Source: Mycolicibacterium phlei (lineage in GTDB: Bacteria > Actinomycetota > Actinomycetes > Mycobacteriales > Mycobacteriaceae). Taken from it: 64,000 nucleotides of DNA. The position numbers were made by a program, and so were the translations under genes. Below the pieces are notes generated by a model, which made no database searches, was not told the DNA's origin, and saw only the letters and a program-made list of their open reading frames with translations. Positions 1 through 12,221 of this stretch are shown here, piece by piece (position 1 is the first letter of the stretch; the number at the start of each line of letters is the position of its first letter). Location: contig NZ_CP014475.1 of assembly GCF_001583415.1 (NCBI RefSeq), positions 2,542,001 to 2,606,000 on the forward strand, read 5' to 3'.

Positions 1-2639
<2,639 letters not shown>

Positions 2640-2675
2640 AACGCCACTATCCGCCCTTTTTTGGACTTGATCAAG
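2640..2675 (-). promoter_or_regulatory. furA-katG promoter, leaderless, with palindrome over the -35
   Basis: On the minus strand TTGATC (2674-2669), a 17-nt spacer and GATAGT (2651-2646) make a good sigma-A type promoter. Only six bases separate the -10 from the GTG of furA, so transcription should begin at or next to the start codon. The perfect 10-bp palindrome CTTGATCAAG (2666-2675) overlaps the -35 and is the natural candidate for the FurA operator. FurA autoregulation at this place is known for M. tuberculosis; the exact box here is inferred. Confidence 0.7.
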
Positions 2676-2939
2676 AGTTGATATTCGGTGAGGAATCTGG
2701 TAAAGGCAGCCGTCGCGCTGCCGAAAGTCCCCCTGAACATGCCTCATTATCAACGGTTTTCGGTGATAAACAGGCGAATCGCCGAAACCCATGACATGCC
2801 CGCCCGCCAGGGGCGCTGGTACTCTTCGGAAACTGCCGGGGTGATGACGGACCCATCGGCGGTCAGGGGCGGCCAACCCCCGGGGCGGCGAGATCTCGGC
2901 AAGACCCGAAATGACCACCAGTTCCGCGAAGAGAGATTT

Positions 2940-4151
2940 GTGCGCACCGGAGAAATCAGAGCCCTTTCCGGCCTGCGCATCGTTGCCGCGGTCTGGGTGG
3001 TGCTGTTTCACTTCCGGCCGCTGCTCGAACAGACGCTGCCGGGTTTCCGGTCCGCGCTAGCCCCGGTCCTCGACTGCGGTGCCCAGGGCGTCGACCTGTT
3101 CTTCATGCTCAGCGGGTTCGTGCTGGCGTGGAACTACTTCGACCGGATGGGGCCGTCGTTCCGGTGGCGCACCACGGCGCGGTTCCTGTGGCTGCGGCTG
3201 GCCAGGGTGTGGCCGGTGTACCTGGTCACGATGCACGTGGCGGCCGGCTGGATCATCTTCACGCTCTACGTCGGCCACATCCCCTCCGAGGCCGCCGAGA
3301 CGCTGACCGCGACGAACTACCTGCGCCAGCTGCTGATGATCCAGCTGTGGTTCGTGCCGTTCTTCGACGGGTCCAGCTGGGACGGCCCGGCCTGGTCGAT
3401 CAGTGCCGAGTGGCTGGCCTATCTGTTGTTCGGCGGGCTGATCCTGGTGATCTTCCGGATCGCCAGGGTCACCCGCGCCCGCGGACTGCTGGTGCTGGCG
3501 TTCTGCGCCACCCTGCCGCCGATCATGCTGCTGCTGGCCAGCGGGTACTTCTACACCCCGTGGAGCTGGCTGCCCCGCATCGTCATGCAGTTCATCGCGG
3601 GCGCGCTGGTGTGTGCGGCGGTGCGCAGGCTCAACCCGGGTGAGCGGGCCCGCACGGCGGCCGGTTTCGGCGCGCTGGCGCTGGTGGCCGCGATCGTGGG
3701 CATTCTGTACTGGTTTGACGGGCACCCGGTCCCCGACGTGTCGGACAGCTCGGGCCTGGTCGACGTCCTGTTCGTCCCGCTGATCCTGCTGCTGGCCATC
3801 GGCTCGGGCGGGCTGGCCTGGCTGCTGGCGCTGCGGCCGGTCGTCTACCTCGGCCACGTCTCGTTCAGCCTCTACATGGTTCACGAGATCGTGCACACCA
3901 TCTGGAACTGGATGGTGTTGCAGTTCGAGATCCTGTTGTCCGACGACCTCGCCGGCAAGCTCATAATTGTGGCGTTGCTCGGCGTCGCGCTGCTCAGCGC
4001 GATCATGCTGTATCACTTCGTCGAGGAGCCCGCCCGCAAATGGATGCGCAGCATGTTGAGCCCCGAATCCCGTCCGGCGGCGGGACGTCTGGCGCCCGTG
4101 CACAACTCCGACGACGAACGCGCCGAATCGCTTTCGGCCCGCGCGGGCTGA
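2940..4151 (+). CDS. Acyltransferase-3 family integral membrane protein
   Basis: Multi-pass membrane enzyme of the acyltransferase-3 (OafA/OatA) family, which moves acyl groups across the membrane onto cell-surface glycans or lipids. Seen: FHFRP near the N-terminus with the family's conserved His, RLARVWPVYL (the RxxR-type motif), WSISAEW, and about ten hydrophobic segments up to residue 370. The chosen GTG at 2940 follows GAAGAGAG and gives GEIRALSGLRIVAAVWV, the usual family start (403 aa). An in-frame ATG at 2844 would add 32 atypical residues. The 3' end overlaps an SGNH hydrolase gene, the partner domain that many family members carry as a fusion. The acceptor is unknown. Confidence 0.85.
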   Translation: MRTGEIRALSGLRIVAAVWVVLFHFRPLLEQTLPGFRSALAPVLDCGAQGVDLFFMLSGFVLAWNYFDRMGPSFRWRTTARFLWLRLARVWPVYLVTMHVAAGWIIFTLYVGHIPSEAAETLTATNYLRQLLMIQLWFVPFFDGSSWDGPAWSISAEWLAYLLFGGLILVIFRIARVTRARGLLVLAFCATLPPIMLLLASGYFYTPWSWLPRIVMQFIAGALVCAAVRRLNPGERARTAAGFGALALVAAIVGILYWFDGHPVPDVSDSSGLVDVLFVPLILLLAIGSGGLAWLLALRPVVYLGHVSFSLYMVHEIVHTIWNWMVLQFEILLSDDLAGKLIIVALLGVALLSAIMLYHFVEEPARKWMRSMLSPESRPAAGRLAPVHNSDDERAESLSARAG

Positions 4152-4858
4152 GCCGACCGGGCGCGGCCGCCCGGGTGGCCGTCACCGCGGTCCTGGTGCT
4201 GAGCCTGGTGGTGTCGCTGGCCGGTGAGCGAACCGCGGTGCGCGACAACGATTTCGTACCGGTGCAGTACACGCTGAACCGCATCGCGGTGATCGGCGAC
4301 TCCTACACCACCGGCGGTGAACTCGGCGGGCTGGGCGACAAGGGCTGGACCGCACAGGCGTGGCGGATGCTGGCGGAGCGGGGCATCGCGGTCAGCGCCG
4401 ACGTCGGCGCCGAGGGCGGAGCCGGCTACGGCACCCGCGGGAACCGGGGCAGCCTGTTCGAGGACCTCACCGCGCGCACCGTCAAACCCGACGACCGGCT
4501 GGTGGTGTTCTACGGCTCGCGCAACGACCAGCACGTCGACCCCACCCAGCTGTCGATCCTGATCTACGGCACCTTCCAGCTGGCCCGTCGGATCGCGCCG
4601 TCGGCGAGCTTTCTGGTCATCGGGCCGCCGTGGCCCACCGCCGAGGTTCCGGACACGATCACCCGCATCCGCGACGCCCTGCGCTACCAGGCCCGCGTCG
4701 CGGGGGCGACGTTCATCGACCCGATCGCGCTGGGCTGGTTCGTCGGCCGACCCGAGCTGATCGGCTCCGACGGGGTGCATCCCACCGACGCCGGCCACAC
4801 CTACATGGCCGAGAAGATCGCCCCGCTGATCGGCGCGCAGTTGCCGCGCCGGGTGTGA
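4040..4858 (+). CDS. Membrane-anchored or secreted SGNH-family esterase/acetyltransferase
   Basis: An N-terminal basic stretch and one hydrophobic segment (about residues 46-62) are followed by an SGNH fold: block I IAVIGDSYTTGG with the catalytic Ser, a Gly/Asn region around YGSRNDQ, and block V DGVHPTDAGH with the Asp-His pair. The predicted position is outside the membrane, where it would esterify or de-esterify envelope glycans delivered by the acyltransferase-3 protein. The ATG at 4040 overlaps that gene by 112 bp. A GTG at 4175 would avoid most of the overlap and place the hydrophobic segment at the extreme N-terminus like a signal peptide, so the start is uncertain. The 3' end overlaps the kinase gene by four bases. 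Confidence 0.8.
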   Translation: MDAQHVEPRIPSGGGTSGARAQLRRRTRRIAFGPRGLSRPGAAARVAVTAVLVLSLVVSLAGERTAVRDNDFVPVQYTLNRIAVIGDSYTTGGELGGLGDKGWTAQAWRMLAERGIAVSADVGAEGGAGYGTRGNRGSLFEDLTARTVKPDDRLVVFYGSRNDQHVDPTQLSILIYGTFQLARRIAPSASFLVIGPPWPTAEVPDTITRIRDALRYQARVAGATFIDPIALGWFVGRPELIGSDGVHPTDAGHTYMAEKIAPLIGAQLPRRV

Positions 4859-6240
4859 TCCGTCCTATCGTTTCCGGCGTGCCCCTCGGTGAACGGCTGT
4901 ATCGGCTGCTGAAGCCCCTGTTGTCGCTGCGCGTCATCGTGATCGTCGCGGCCCTGTCGGTGGTCGCGCTGGTGATCACCCTCGGGGCGTGGGTGTGGTT
5001 CGGCGTGACCAACGACCAGTACAGCCAGCTGGACCGCCGCCTGGACTCGGTCAGCAGCCTCGGCGACATCAGCACGCTGCTGCTGCGCACCGCCGAGCAG
5101 CCCGACGTCGAACCCCCCGACCCCGACGGCGGGCTGGTCCGCACCGCCCGGGTGGAGGGCCTGACCGTGTCGATCCCGCGCGACATCGTGCTGCCCAAGC
5201 TCGACAACGGATACGCCAACACCACGATCGACGGCGTCGAGTACCGGGTGCGCACATTCCAGGCGGGCAGCACCTCGATCGCGATCGGCGCACCGCTGGC
5301 CGAGACCCAGCGCCGGATCGACGAACTGCACCGCCGCGTGCTGCTGATCTGCGCGGGCGTCATCATCGGCACGATCATCGTCGGCTCGGTGATGTGGTCG
5401 ATCATGATCAACCCGTTCCGGCTGCTGGCCCAGCAGGCGCGGGCGATCAACGCGCAGTCCAAACCCGACGAGGTGCAGGTGCGCGGCGTGCAGGAGGCCG
5501 TCGAGATCGCCGAGGCCGTCGAGGGCATGCTGGCCCGCATCGGCGCCGAACAGCAACGCACCAAGGCGGCGCTGGAGTCCGCCCGCGACTTCGCCGCCGT
5601 CGCCTCGCACGAGCTGCGCACCCCGCTGACCGCGATGCGCACCAACCTCGAGGTGCTGTCCACCCTGCAGATGGGCGAGGACCAGCGCCGGGAGGTCATC
5701 GACGACATCATGCGCACCCAGAGCCGCATCGAGGCGACGCTGACCGCGCTGGAGCGGCTCGCGCAGGGCGAGCTGACCACCGTCGACGACTTCGTGCCCG
5801 TCGACGTCACCGAACTGCTGGACCGCGCCGCCCACGACGCGATGCGCAACTATCCCGGCCTGACGGTGACGCTGGCGTCGTCGACGACGGTGATGATGGT
5901 CGGCCTGCCCGCCGGCCTGCGCCTGGTCATCGACAACGCGATCACCAACGCCGTCAAACACGGCGGGGCCACCGAGATCCGGCTCGGCGTGCAGAGCTCC
6001 GGCGACGGCGTCGAGATCACCGTCGACGACAACGGCAGCGGGGTGCCCGAGGCCGAACGCGCCGCGATCTTCGAGCGGTTCTCCCGCGGGTCGACCGCGG
6101 CGCGCTCCGGATCCGGGCTGGGCCTGGCGCTGGTCGCCCAGCAGGCCGAACTGCACGGCGGCACCGCCGCGATGGAGTCCAGCCCGCTGGGCGGGGCGCG
6201 GCTGGTGCTGCGGCTGCCCCCGCCCGGCCCGGCGGCTTAG
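4855..6240 (+). CDS. PrrB-like sensor histidine kinase without an adjacent response regulator
   Basis: Transmembrane sensor kinase with TM1 (about 25-50), an extracytoplasmic loop, TM2 (162-184), HAMP, and a dimerisation/phosphoacceptor helix with SHELRTP (His 252). The ATP domain has [14 protein letters not shown] (N box), DDNGSGVP (G1), FERFSRG (F) and GSGLGLAL (G2). From the HAMP domain onward it strongly resembles mycobacterial PrrB, more loosely in the sensor loop. PrrB is normally encoded directly after its partner prrA; here the upstream neighbour is an SGNH hydrolase and no response regulator is in the window. The GTG at 4855 overlaps the hydrolase stop (GTGA), implying coupled translation; a GTG at 4879 is the alternative. 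It converges on icl2 with a 4-bp overlap. Confidence 0.88.
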   Translation: MIRPIVSGVPLGERLYRLLKPLLSLRVIVIVAALSVVALVITLGAWVWFGVTNDQYSQLDRRLDSVSSLGDISTLLLRTAEQPDVEPPDPDGGLVRTARVEGLTVSIPRDIVLPKLDNGYANTTIDGVEYRVRTFQAGSTSIAIGAPLAETQRRIDELHRRVLLICAGVIIGTIIVGSVMWSIMINPFRLLAQQARAINAQSKPDEVQVRGVQEAVEIAEAVEGMLARIGAEQQRTKAALESARDFAAVASHELRTPLTAMRTNLEVLSTLQMGEDQRREVIDDIMRTQSRIEATLTALERLAQGELTTVDDFVPVDVTELLDRAAHDAMRNYPGLTVTLASSTTVMMVGLPAGLRLVIDNAITNAVKHGGATEIRLGVQSSGDGVEITVDDNGSGVPEAERAAIFERFSRGSTAARSGSGLGLALVAQQAELHGGTAAMESSPLGGARLVLRLPPPGPAA

Positions 6241-8537
6241 TCCTCCTTGCGGATCAACCGGCCCAGCGCCTCCCGGTCCGGGTTGAGCAGCTCCTCGATG
6301 CGGGCGTGGTTGATGTCGGCGACGATGATCTCGCCGACCTCCTGATAGACGTTGCTGAAGATGCCGTGCGACTTCATCTTCTCGGTCTGGTAGATGTTGT
6401 CCTCGGTCGGCGTGACGTAGTAGATGATCTCCGGCTTGAACCGGTGGATCAGCCACAGATGGATCAGATCCATCAGCCGCTTCTGGCGCAGCTTCTCGGC
6501 GAACGTGTTCTGGTCGCGCACCGTTAGGATGTTGCGGCCGTGCCGGTCCTTGATCGGGTCGACGATCACATTGGCCAGCTTCTCGTCCTCGCCGTCGGCG
6601 CGCTCGCCGTAGATGCCGAGCTCGAGCACATCGGAGCCGGGCCGGGTCGGGTACAGCCGCACCCGCATCTTCTCGTCGAGCTGGTAATGCTCGCCCCACA
6701 GCGCCAGCCAGTCCTCGAGCAGCTTCTTGGGCACCTCGGTCTGCACCAGATGCTGGTGCTGAGTCGACCCCTTGCCCATCGCCTTGGTGGTGGCCAGCCG
6801 GCCCGACGACGCGGCCAGCGCGGCGTCGCTTCGCGGCCCGCCGACCAGCGTCTGCGGTGTGCGGTAAGGAGATTCGACCAACCGCATCTTGCGCTGCAGC
6901 CGGGCCAGCGCCAGCATGCCGTCCTGGCGCAGCGCGGTGGCGAACTCCTCGGCGGCCACCCCGTCGACCTGGTGGCCGCCGTAGGTGATGAAGTTGAACA
7001 CGAACCCGAGCTTGCCGAGTTCCTCTGGGAACGCCCGCATCTCGTCGTCGGTCATCCCGGTGGTGTCCCAGTTGAACGACGGCGAGAGGTTGTAGGCCAG
7101 CATCTGGTCCGGGTACACCGCATGGATCGCCTCGGCGAACTGGCGGGCGTCGGCCAGGTCGGCGGTCTTGGTCTCCATCCAGAGGATGTCGGCGAACGGC
7201 GCCGCGGCCAGCGACTTGGCGATCGCGTACGGAATGCCGCCGCGCACCTGGTAGTAGCCCTCCGGTGTCTTGGCCAGCTCGCAGTCCCAGCCGACCGCCG
7301 CCCCGATCTCGCGGGCCTTCTCGCGAGCGGTGTACAGCGGGGCGCGTTCGGCGAACTGCCGCCACTCCGCGACGGTCATGTCGAGCTGTTCGCCCTCGCT
7401 CTCCCGGAACTCCAGCAGCTCGGCGACGGCCTCGCCGTAGGTGAGCAGGCCCGCGTCGTCCTGCCAGACGTCGACGAACTTCTGCTCCAGCGCGTCGAAG
7501 ATCTTGTCGATCGAGCGGTCCGGGTTCTGCAGGTACTCCGCGGCCGACTTGGCGATCGCGTCGCCGAGGCCGTGCCGGTCCAGCCACGCGTTGGCGGTCG
7601 CGTACTCGCCCTCGGGCAGCGCGTAGAGCAGATGCCCGTTGAGCTCGGTGACCCCGAGTTCGTGGAAGCGCCGCATCATCGCCAGGTAGCAGGACTTGTA
7701 CGACGGCACCTTGAGGTTGGTCACCCCGAGCAGGAACGGCTGGTCGCGCTCGTCGGCGCGGCTGTCGATGAGGTTGGCCGCCTCGGCGTCGGTGCGGGCC
7801 ACGATGATGCCCGGCACCTTCATGATGTCGAGCTGGAAGCGCGCGGCGTTGAGCCGTTTGATCTGCTCGTCGGACGGCACCAGCACCTTGCCGCCCTGGT
7901 GCCCGCACTTCTTGGTGCCCGGCCGCTGGTCCTCGATGTGGTAACCGGGCACACCGGCCTCCACGAAACGCCGAATCAGGTTGCGCACGTGCGGATCTCC
8001 ACCGTGGCCGGTGTCGGCGTCGGCGATGATGAACGGCCGGTAGTCGACGGCGGGGGTGGCCGCGCGTTGCTCCTCGGTCATCTGCAGCCGCAGGTACTGC
8101 TGGTTACGGTCGGCGGTCAGCAGCGCCCGCACCAGCCCGGCCGCCTCGTTGGGCACCTGGCTGAGCGGGTAGCTGGCCAGGTCGGGGCCCGGGTCCTCGT
8201 CGGTGGAGCCCTTCGCCGAGGTGGCCCAGCCGCCGAGGTAGATGCCCTCGATGCCCATCCGCTTCATGGTGACGGCCTGGCCGGGGGAGTAGGGGCCGAA
8301 GGTGGTGATGCTCTTCTTCTGGGCGAACAGTTCGCGCAGACGTTCGTAGAAGGCGGTGGCCGCCTCCCGCGCGATGGTGTAGTCGACTGAGATCGTGCCC
8401 CGCTGCTCGACGACCTGCCGGGCCGAGTACAGCCGGGTGATGCCCTTGAAGCGTGGGCTGTCGAAGTACCGCTGGGTCTCGGCGACCTCTTGCTCGAACG
8501 GGGTGTGCGGCGCTGCGTCCGTATCGATGATGGCCAT
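6237..8537 (-). CDS. icl2: Isocitrate lyase 2 (long, two-domain form)
   Basis: Cleaves isocitrate to glyoxylate and succinate in the glyoxylate shunt; mycobacterial forms also act on methylisocitrate. The catalytic signature KKCGHQGG (Cys about 211) lies in the first lyase domain with DADTGHGG and HIEDQ upstream. After about residue 590 comes the extra C-terminal domain known to make ICL2 respond to acetyl-CoA and propionyl-CoA. The protein is 766 residues, the same as uninterrupted M. tuberculosis ICL2, and intact (some M. tuberculosis strains have it split). ATG at 8537 matches the MAI start of that homologue; a GTG two codons upstream (8543) is possible. The TAA overlaps the kinase stop. 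Confidence 0.95.
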   Translation of the reverse strand: MAIIDTDAAPHTPFEQEVAETQRYFDSPRFKGITRLYSARQVVEQRGTISVDYTIAREAATAFYERLRELFAQKKSITTFGPYSPGQAVTMKRMGIEGIYLGGWATSAKGSTDEDPGPDLASYPLSQVPNEAAGLVRALLTADRNQQYLRLQMTEEQRAATPAVDYRPFIIADADTGHGGDPHVRNLIRRFVEAGVPGYHIEDQRPGTKKCGHQGGKVLVPSDEQIKRLNAARFQLDIMKVPGIIVARTDAEAANLIDSRADERDQPFLLGVTNLKVPSYKSCYLAMMRRFHELGVTELNGHLLYALPEGEYATANAWLDRHGLGDAIAKSAAEYLQNPDRSIDKIFDALEQKFVDVWQDDAGLLTYGEAVAELLEFRESEGEQLDMTVAEWRQFAERAPLYTAREKAREIGAAVGWDCELAKTPEGYYQVRGGIPYAIAKSLAAAPFADILWMETKTADLADARQFAEAIHAVYPDQMLAYNLSPSFNWDTTGMTDDEMRAFPEELGKLGFVFNFITYGGHQVDGVAAEEFATALRQDGMLALARLQRKMRLVESPYRTPQTLVGGPRSDAALAASSGRLATTKAMGKGSTQHQHLVQTEVPKKLLEDWLALWGEHYQLDEKMRVRLYPTRPGSDVLELGIYGERADGEDEKLANVIVDPIKDRHGRNILTVRDQNTFAEKLRQKRLMDLIHLWLIHRFKPEIIYYVTPTEDNIYQTEKMKSHGIFSNVYQEVGEIIVADINHARIEELLNPDREALGRLIRKED

Positions 8538-8634
8538 AGCCACACAGTACGACCCGGTCTGAGCCGAGACTGCGATATCACCATCCCGGGTTTGCGGGCG
8601 CAGGGAACCGGACTGGGCTGAGCGCCCGCGGGGG

Positions 8635-9852
8635 TCAGAGGGTGCTTACCGTGTCAACGACGTGCTCGGCGATCGCCAGCGACGACGTGGCCGCAGGCGA
8701 GGGGGCGTTGCGCAGCAGCACCACCGGCCCGCGCACCCCGATGCGGAAGTCGTCGACGAGCCCGCCGTCGGCGTCGAGCGCCTGGGCGCGCACCCCCGCC
8801 CGGCCGGGGACGACGTCGTCGTCGCGCAGCTGCGGCACGTAGGCGCGGGCGCCGGCGATGAACCGGCGCCGCGACAGCGAGCCGTACATCTCGCGCACCC
8901 CGGTGCGCCAGTGCCGGCGGGCGAACCGCCAGAACGCCGGTGTGCGAGCCACTTCCGCGAGATCACGGCCGGAGAACTCCCGCCAGGAGTAGCCCTCGCG
9001 GGCCAGCGCCAGCACGGCGTTCGGCCCGATCAGCACCTCACCGTCCACCCGCGGGGTCAGGTGCACCCCGAGGAACGGGTAGCGCGGATCGGGTACCGGG
9101 TACACCAGACCGTTCACCAGGTCGCGGCGCTCCGGTTTGAGCGCGTAGTACTCGCCGCGAAACGGCATGATCACCGGATCCGGCCCGTCCCCGGCCATTT
9201 CGGCCAGCCGGTCGCTGTGCAGCCCCGCGCAGGCCACGACCCGGTCGAAGGCGGCCTCGTAGGTGTCGGAGGAGTCATCGGTGCCGGTGCGCACCCGCAC
9301 GACCACCTCGGCGCCGGTGATGCGCAGCCTGACCACCTCGTGGCCCAGTCGGATCGTCGCCCCGGCCGCGGCGGCGTCGTCGGCCAGTGCCCGCGTCACC
9401 GCCGCGAAGTCGACGATCGACGTCGACGGGGAGTGCAGTGCGGCGACGCCACGCACGTTCGGCTCGATCTCGGCGAGCTCGCGCGGGCCGATGATGCGCA
9501 CCCCGGGCACCCCGTTGGCCAGTGCCCTGCGCTCGATGTCGGCGAGCCGGGCCTTCTCCTCGTCGTTGAGCGCGACGAGCACCTTGCCGCAGGTGATGCG
9601 TTTGATGCCGTGCTCGGCGCAGAACTCCTCGAGCAGCCCGACCCCGCGGCGGCACAGCACCGCCTTGTTCGACCCGGGCTGGTAGTACAGGCCGGCGTGC
9701 ACGACGCCGCTGTTGCGCCCGGTCTGGTGCGCGGCGAGGCGGTGCTCCTTCTCGAACAGCGTCACCTCGGTGTCGGGATATCTGCGCAACACCTCGCGGG
9801 CGATCGCGGCCCCGAGGATTCCGCCGCCGACAACGGCGAGCCGGTTCGTCAT
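8635..9852 (-). CDS. lhgO: L-2-hydroxyglutarate oxidase
   Basis: FAD-dependent oxidoreductase that converts L-2-hydroxyglutarate to 2-oxoglutarate, repairing a side product of central metabolism. The Rossmann motif [14 protein letters not shown] is at the N-terminus. The LhgO hallmarks [41 protein letters not shown] and the C-terminal [11 protein letters not shown] are all present in order. 405 aa, the normal length. I use the ATG at 9852, preceded by GGAGAGG, rather than the in-frame start at 9891, which adds 13 residues ahead of the Rossmann fold. It is divergent from the RipD-like gene. Confidence 0.92.
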   Translation of the reverse strand: MTNRLAVVGGGILGAAIAREVLRRYPDTEVTLFEKEHRLAAHQTGRNSGVVHAGLYYQPGSNKAVLCRRGVGLLEEFCAEHGIKRITCGKVLVALNDEEKARLADIERRALANGVPGVRIIGPRELAEIEPNVRGVAALHSPSTSIVDFAAVTRALADDAAAAGATIRLGHEVVRLRITGAEVVVRVRTGTDDSSDTYEAAFDRVVACAGLHSDRLAEMAGDGPDPVIMPFRGEYYALKPERRDLVNGLVYPVPDPRYPFLGVHLTPRVDGEVLIGPNAVLALAREGYSWREFSGRDLAEVARTPAFWRFARRHWRTGVREMYGSLSRRRFIAGARAYVPQLRDDDVVPGRAGVRAQALDADGGLVDDFRIGVRGPVVLLRNAPSPAATSSLAIAEHVVDTVSTL

Positions 9853-10020
9853 CGAATCGCTGGCCTCTCCGGTCGCGCGGACGGTCCGCACGTCACCGTT
9901 CGGTCACGGTACTGCATCTCATTGACGCTGAGCCACGGGGGAATTGGCTTGGCCGACGATTTCGGCGGTACAAGTGGATACAGCGCCTACCAGCGCCGGA
10001 ACAGAAAGTTGAACGGAGCC

Positions 10021-10563
10021 ATGAAACGCATCTTCGCCTTGGTGATCGGTCTCGCCGTCCTGGTGGCCATCCCGGGGGTGGCCGCTGCCGCACCGACGGC
10101 ACGGTCGGCGGCCAACCAGCAGGCGATCGACATCGTCATCGCACGCGGGTTGTCGCAGCGCGGTGTCCCGTTCTCCTACGGCGGCGGCGGGCCCAACGGT
10201 CCCACCCTGGGCAGCGGCAGCGCCGAGAACGTCGCAGGCCTGGACCGGGAGGGACACATCGTCGGGGCCGATCCCGCGGTCAACAAGGTCGGATTCGACG
10301 CGTCGGGGCTGATGGTCTACTCCTACGCCGGCATCGGCGTGAAGCTGCCGCGCTCGTCGGGTGCGCAGTACCAGGTCGGTCAGAAGGTGCTGCCGTCGGA
10401 GGCGCTGCCCGGTGACCTGATCTTCTACGGTCCGGAGGGCACCCAGAGCGTCGCGCTGTTCCTCGGCAACGGGCAGATGCTCGAGGCCACCGAACAGGGT
10501 GTGGCGGTGTCGCCGGTGCGCACCAACAACATGGCGCCCTACCTGGTGCGCATCGTCAAGTAG
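10021..10563 (+). CDS. ripD: RipD-like secreted NlpC/P60 protein lacking catalytic residues
   Basis: 180-residue secreted protein with a signal peptide (MKRIFALVIGLAVLVA, cleavage near AAAAPTA) and one NlpC/P60 domain. In active enzymes the nucleophile is Cys in FDCSGL; here it is Ala (FDASGLMVYSY), and the His expected in HVGIYLG is replaced (SVALFLG). This double loss is the hallmark of M. tuberculosis RipD, which binds peptidoglycan without cutting it. It lacks most of the C-terminal tail of the ~230-residue M. tuberculosis protein. The start follows AACGGAGCC. It overlaps the end of the convergent MOSC gene by 8 bp. Confidence 0.87.
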   Translation: MKRIFALVIGLAVLVAIPGVAAAAPTARSAANQQAIDIVIARGLSQRGVPFSYGGGGPNGPTLGSGSAENVAGLDREGHIVGADPAVNKVGFDASGLMVYSYAGIGVKLPRSSGAQYQVGQKVLPSEALPGDLIFYGPEGTQSVALFLGNGQMLEATEQGVAVSPVRTNNMAPYLVRIVK

Positions 10564-10990
10564 GCAGCACCTCGACCGGGTCGCCGACCCGGATCGTGCC
10601 CGAGGTGAGCAGCCGCAGCGTCGAACCGGGGCGGCCACGCAGCGCGGCGGCCGCCCCGGGACCGATCCAGTCGTCGAGCAGCCGGCACGGCGCCGACACC
10701 CGCACCACCTCCAGCAGTACATCACCGATGCGCACCCGGGTGCCCGGCCTGGTCGGGATCTCCCCGGCGTCCACCGTCACGTTGCGTCGCGTCTGCGCCG
10801 GTTCGACGGGGTGGCCGAGTTCCTCGGCCGCCCGCTCCAGCAGCTGCCGGGATTGGATCGTGACGTGACGGTGTCTGGCGCCGTGGTAGCGGTCACCGAC
10901 CAGACCGACCCCGGCCTCCGCGGTGACCTCCTGAACCGACCGCATCGGCAGCCTGCTGCCGGGCGCGATGTTGAGCGCGACGACCCGCAT
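10556..10990 (-). CDS. MOSC-domain protein
   Basis: Single MOSC domain (144 aa), the fold used by molybdenum-cofactor sulfurases and related molybdoenzymes. VGDRYHGARHRHVTIQS in the first half and the conserved Cys in VSAPCRLLDDW are the family landmarks. The small stand-alone form suggests a cofactor or sulfur carrier role, but no substrate can be named. ATG at 10990 is preferred over a TTG two codons upstream. It is convergent with ripD. Confidence 0.8.
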   Translation of the reverse strand: MRVVALNIAPGSRLPMRSVQEVTAEAGVGLVGDRYHGARHRHVTIQSRQLLERAAEELGHPVEPAQTRRNVTVDAGEIPTRPGTRVRIGDVLLEVVRVSAPCRLLDDWIGPGAAAALRGRPGSTLRLLTSGTIRVGDPVEVLPT

Positions 10991-11036
10991 CGCCAAAGTC
11001 TATGTGCGACGCGGCGATCCCTGCTAAGGAGGAGGG

Positions 11037-12221
11037 ATGACCTCCACCGTGCACACCGCTGAGAGCCTCGTCGACCGCGCCCGCGGTCTGCGCGACATCG
11101 TCATGGCCGAGGCCGCCGAGTCCGAACGGCTGCGCACGCTGAGTCCGCGGGTGGTGGAGGCGATGTGGGACAGCGGCCTGATGACGGCGTTCAACCCGGC
11201 CGTCGCCGGCGGCGCGGAACCGTCGTTCGCGGAGATGATCGAGACCTGGATCGAAATGGCTTGGCAGGACGGGTCGTTCGGGTGGGTGGGGATCGCCAAC
11301 CTGCCGTCGTCGTTCGCGGCGGCGTGCTACCTGCCCGACACCGGTTTCGCCGAGGTGTTCACCGCGCACGACAACCGCGTCACGATGGGCGGCCAGTTCT
11401 TCCCCAACGGGCAGGGTGCCGCGGTGCCGGGCGGCTACCGGCTCACCGGTGCGTGGAACTTCGGGTCGGGTATCGGGCACTCACAGTACGTCGCGGCCGG
11501 CTTTTTGCCGATGGACGGCACCGAGATGCGCTGGGCCGGTGAGGGTGTGCCGGATATGCGGGTCGCGATCCTGCCGCGCGAGCAGGTGAGCTTCGACGAC
11601 GGCTGGTTCGTGCAGGGCCTCAAGGGCACCGGTTCCTACGACTACAGCGTCACCGACGTGTTCGTGCCCGAGGAGCGCACGTTCGCGTTGTTCACCCGCT
11701 CACCGCTGCGGGGAACCTCACCGGCGACCCGGATGGGGCTGATGCCGGTCACCGCCGCCGGGCACGCGTCGTGGGCGCTCGGGGTGGCCAAGAGCATGCT
11801 CGACGACGTCGAAGAGCTTGCGGCGACGAAGGTCCGGATGAGCGACATGGCCTCGCTGGCCAGCCGGCCCACGTTCCAGAAGGGGCTGGCGCACCACGTC
11901 GCGGCCTGGCGGGCGGCGCGGCTGCTGGTGCTCGACGCGTTCGGCGCCGCCGAGGCGCACGTCGCGGCGGGACAGGAGCTCACCCCGATGCTGCGGGCGG
12001 ACATGCGGGCGGCGGCGGTCTACGCCACCGATGTGTCCCGCCAGTGCGCGGAGTGGGCGCACCTGGTGGCCGGCACCAGCGCTATCCGGGAGGGCAGCCG
12101 TCTGGAGCGGGCGTTCCGTGACATGTACACCGGCACCCAGCACGCGTTCATCAGCGAGAAGGTCGCCATCGACGCCGCCTCGATCCGGCTCGGCCTGATC
12201 GACGACCAGTTCGGTCTGTGA
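11037..12221 (+). CDS. Acyl-CoA dehydrogenase-fold flavoprotein (flavin-dependent monooxygenase type)
   Basis: 394 residues with the acyl-CoA dehydrogenase fold: an N-terminal helical domain, a central beta domain (GGYRLTGAWNFGSG; LKGTGSYDYSVTDVFVPE) and a C-terminal helical bundle. The pattern WNFGSG..H and GTGSYD fits the HsaA/DszC/p-hydroxyphenylacetate hydroxylase group, which uses reduced flavin and oxygen to hydroxylate substrates, rather than a true beta-oxidation enzyme; the catalytic Glu of acyl-CoA dehydrogenases is not evident. A strong AAGGAGGAGGG precedes the ATG. Such enzymes need a separate flavin reductase, none of which is next to it. It converges on an acyl-CoA ligase with no gap. 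Confidence 0.8.
   Translation: MTSTVHTAESLVDRARGLRDIVMAEAAESERLRTLSPRVVEAMWDSGLMTAFNPAVAGGAEPSFAEMIETWIEMAWQDGSFGWVGIANLPSSFAAACYLPDTGFAEVFTAHDNRVTMGGQFFPNGQGAAVPGGYRLTGAWNFGSGIGHSQYVAAGFLPMDGTEMRWAGEGVPDMRVAILPREQVSFDDGWFVQGLKGTGSYDYSVTDVFVPEERTFALFTRSPLRGTSPATRMGLMPVTAAGHASWALGVAKSMLDDVEELAATKVRMSDMASLASRPTFQKGLAHHVAAWRAARLLVLDAFGAAEAHVAAGQELTPMLRADMRAAAVYATDVSRQCAEWAHLVAGTSAIREGSRLERAFRDMYTGTQHAFISEKVAIDAASIRLGLIDDQFGL

Noticed and set aside
4801..7908. 1035-codon minus-strand frame
   Set aside because: Runs antisense to the histidine kinase and out of frame through icl2; low-complexity Arg/Gly/Asp composition and no motif.
6540..8390. 616-codon plus-strand frame opposite icl2
   Set aside because: Shadow of icl2, which has complete isocitrate lyase motifs.
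8662..10563. Very long plus-strand frame ending with RipD
   Set aside because: Only the last 180 codons (from 10021) have signal peptide and NlpC/P60 sequence; the rest is antisense to lhgO.
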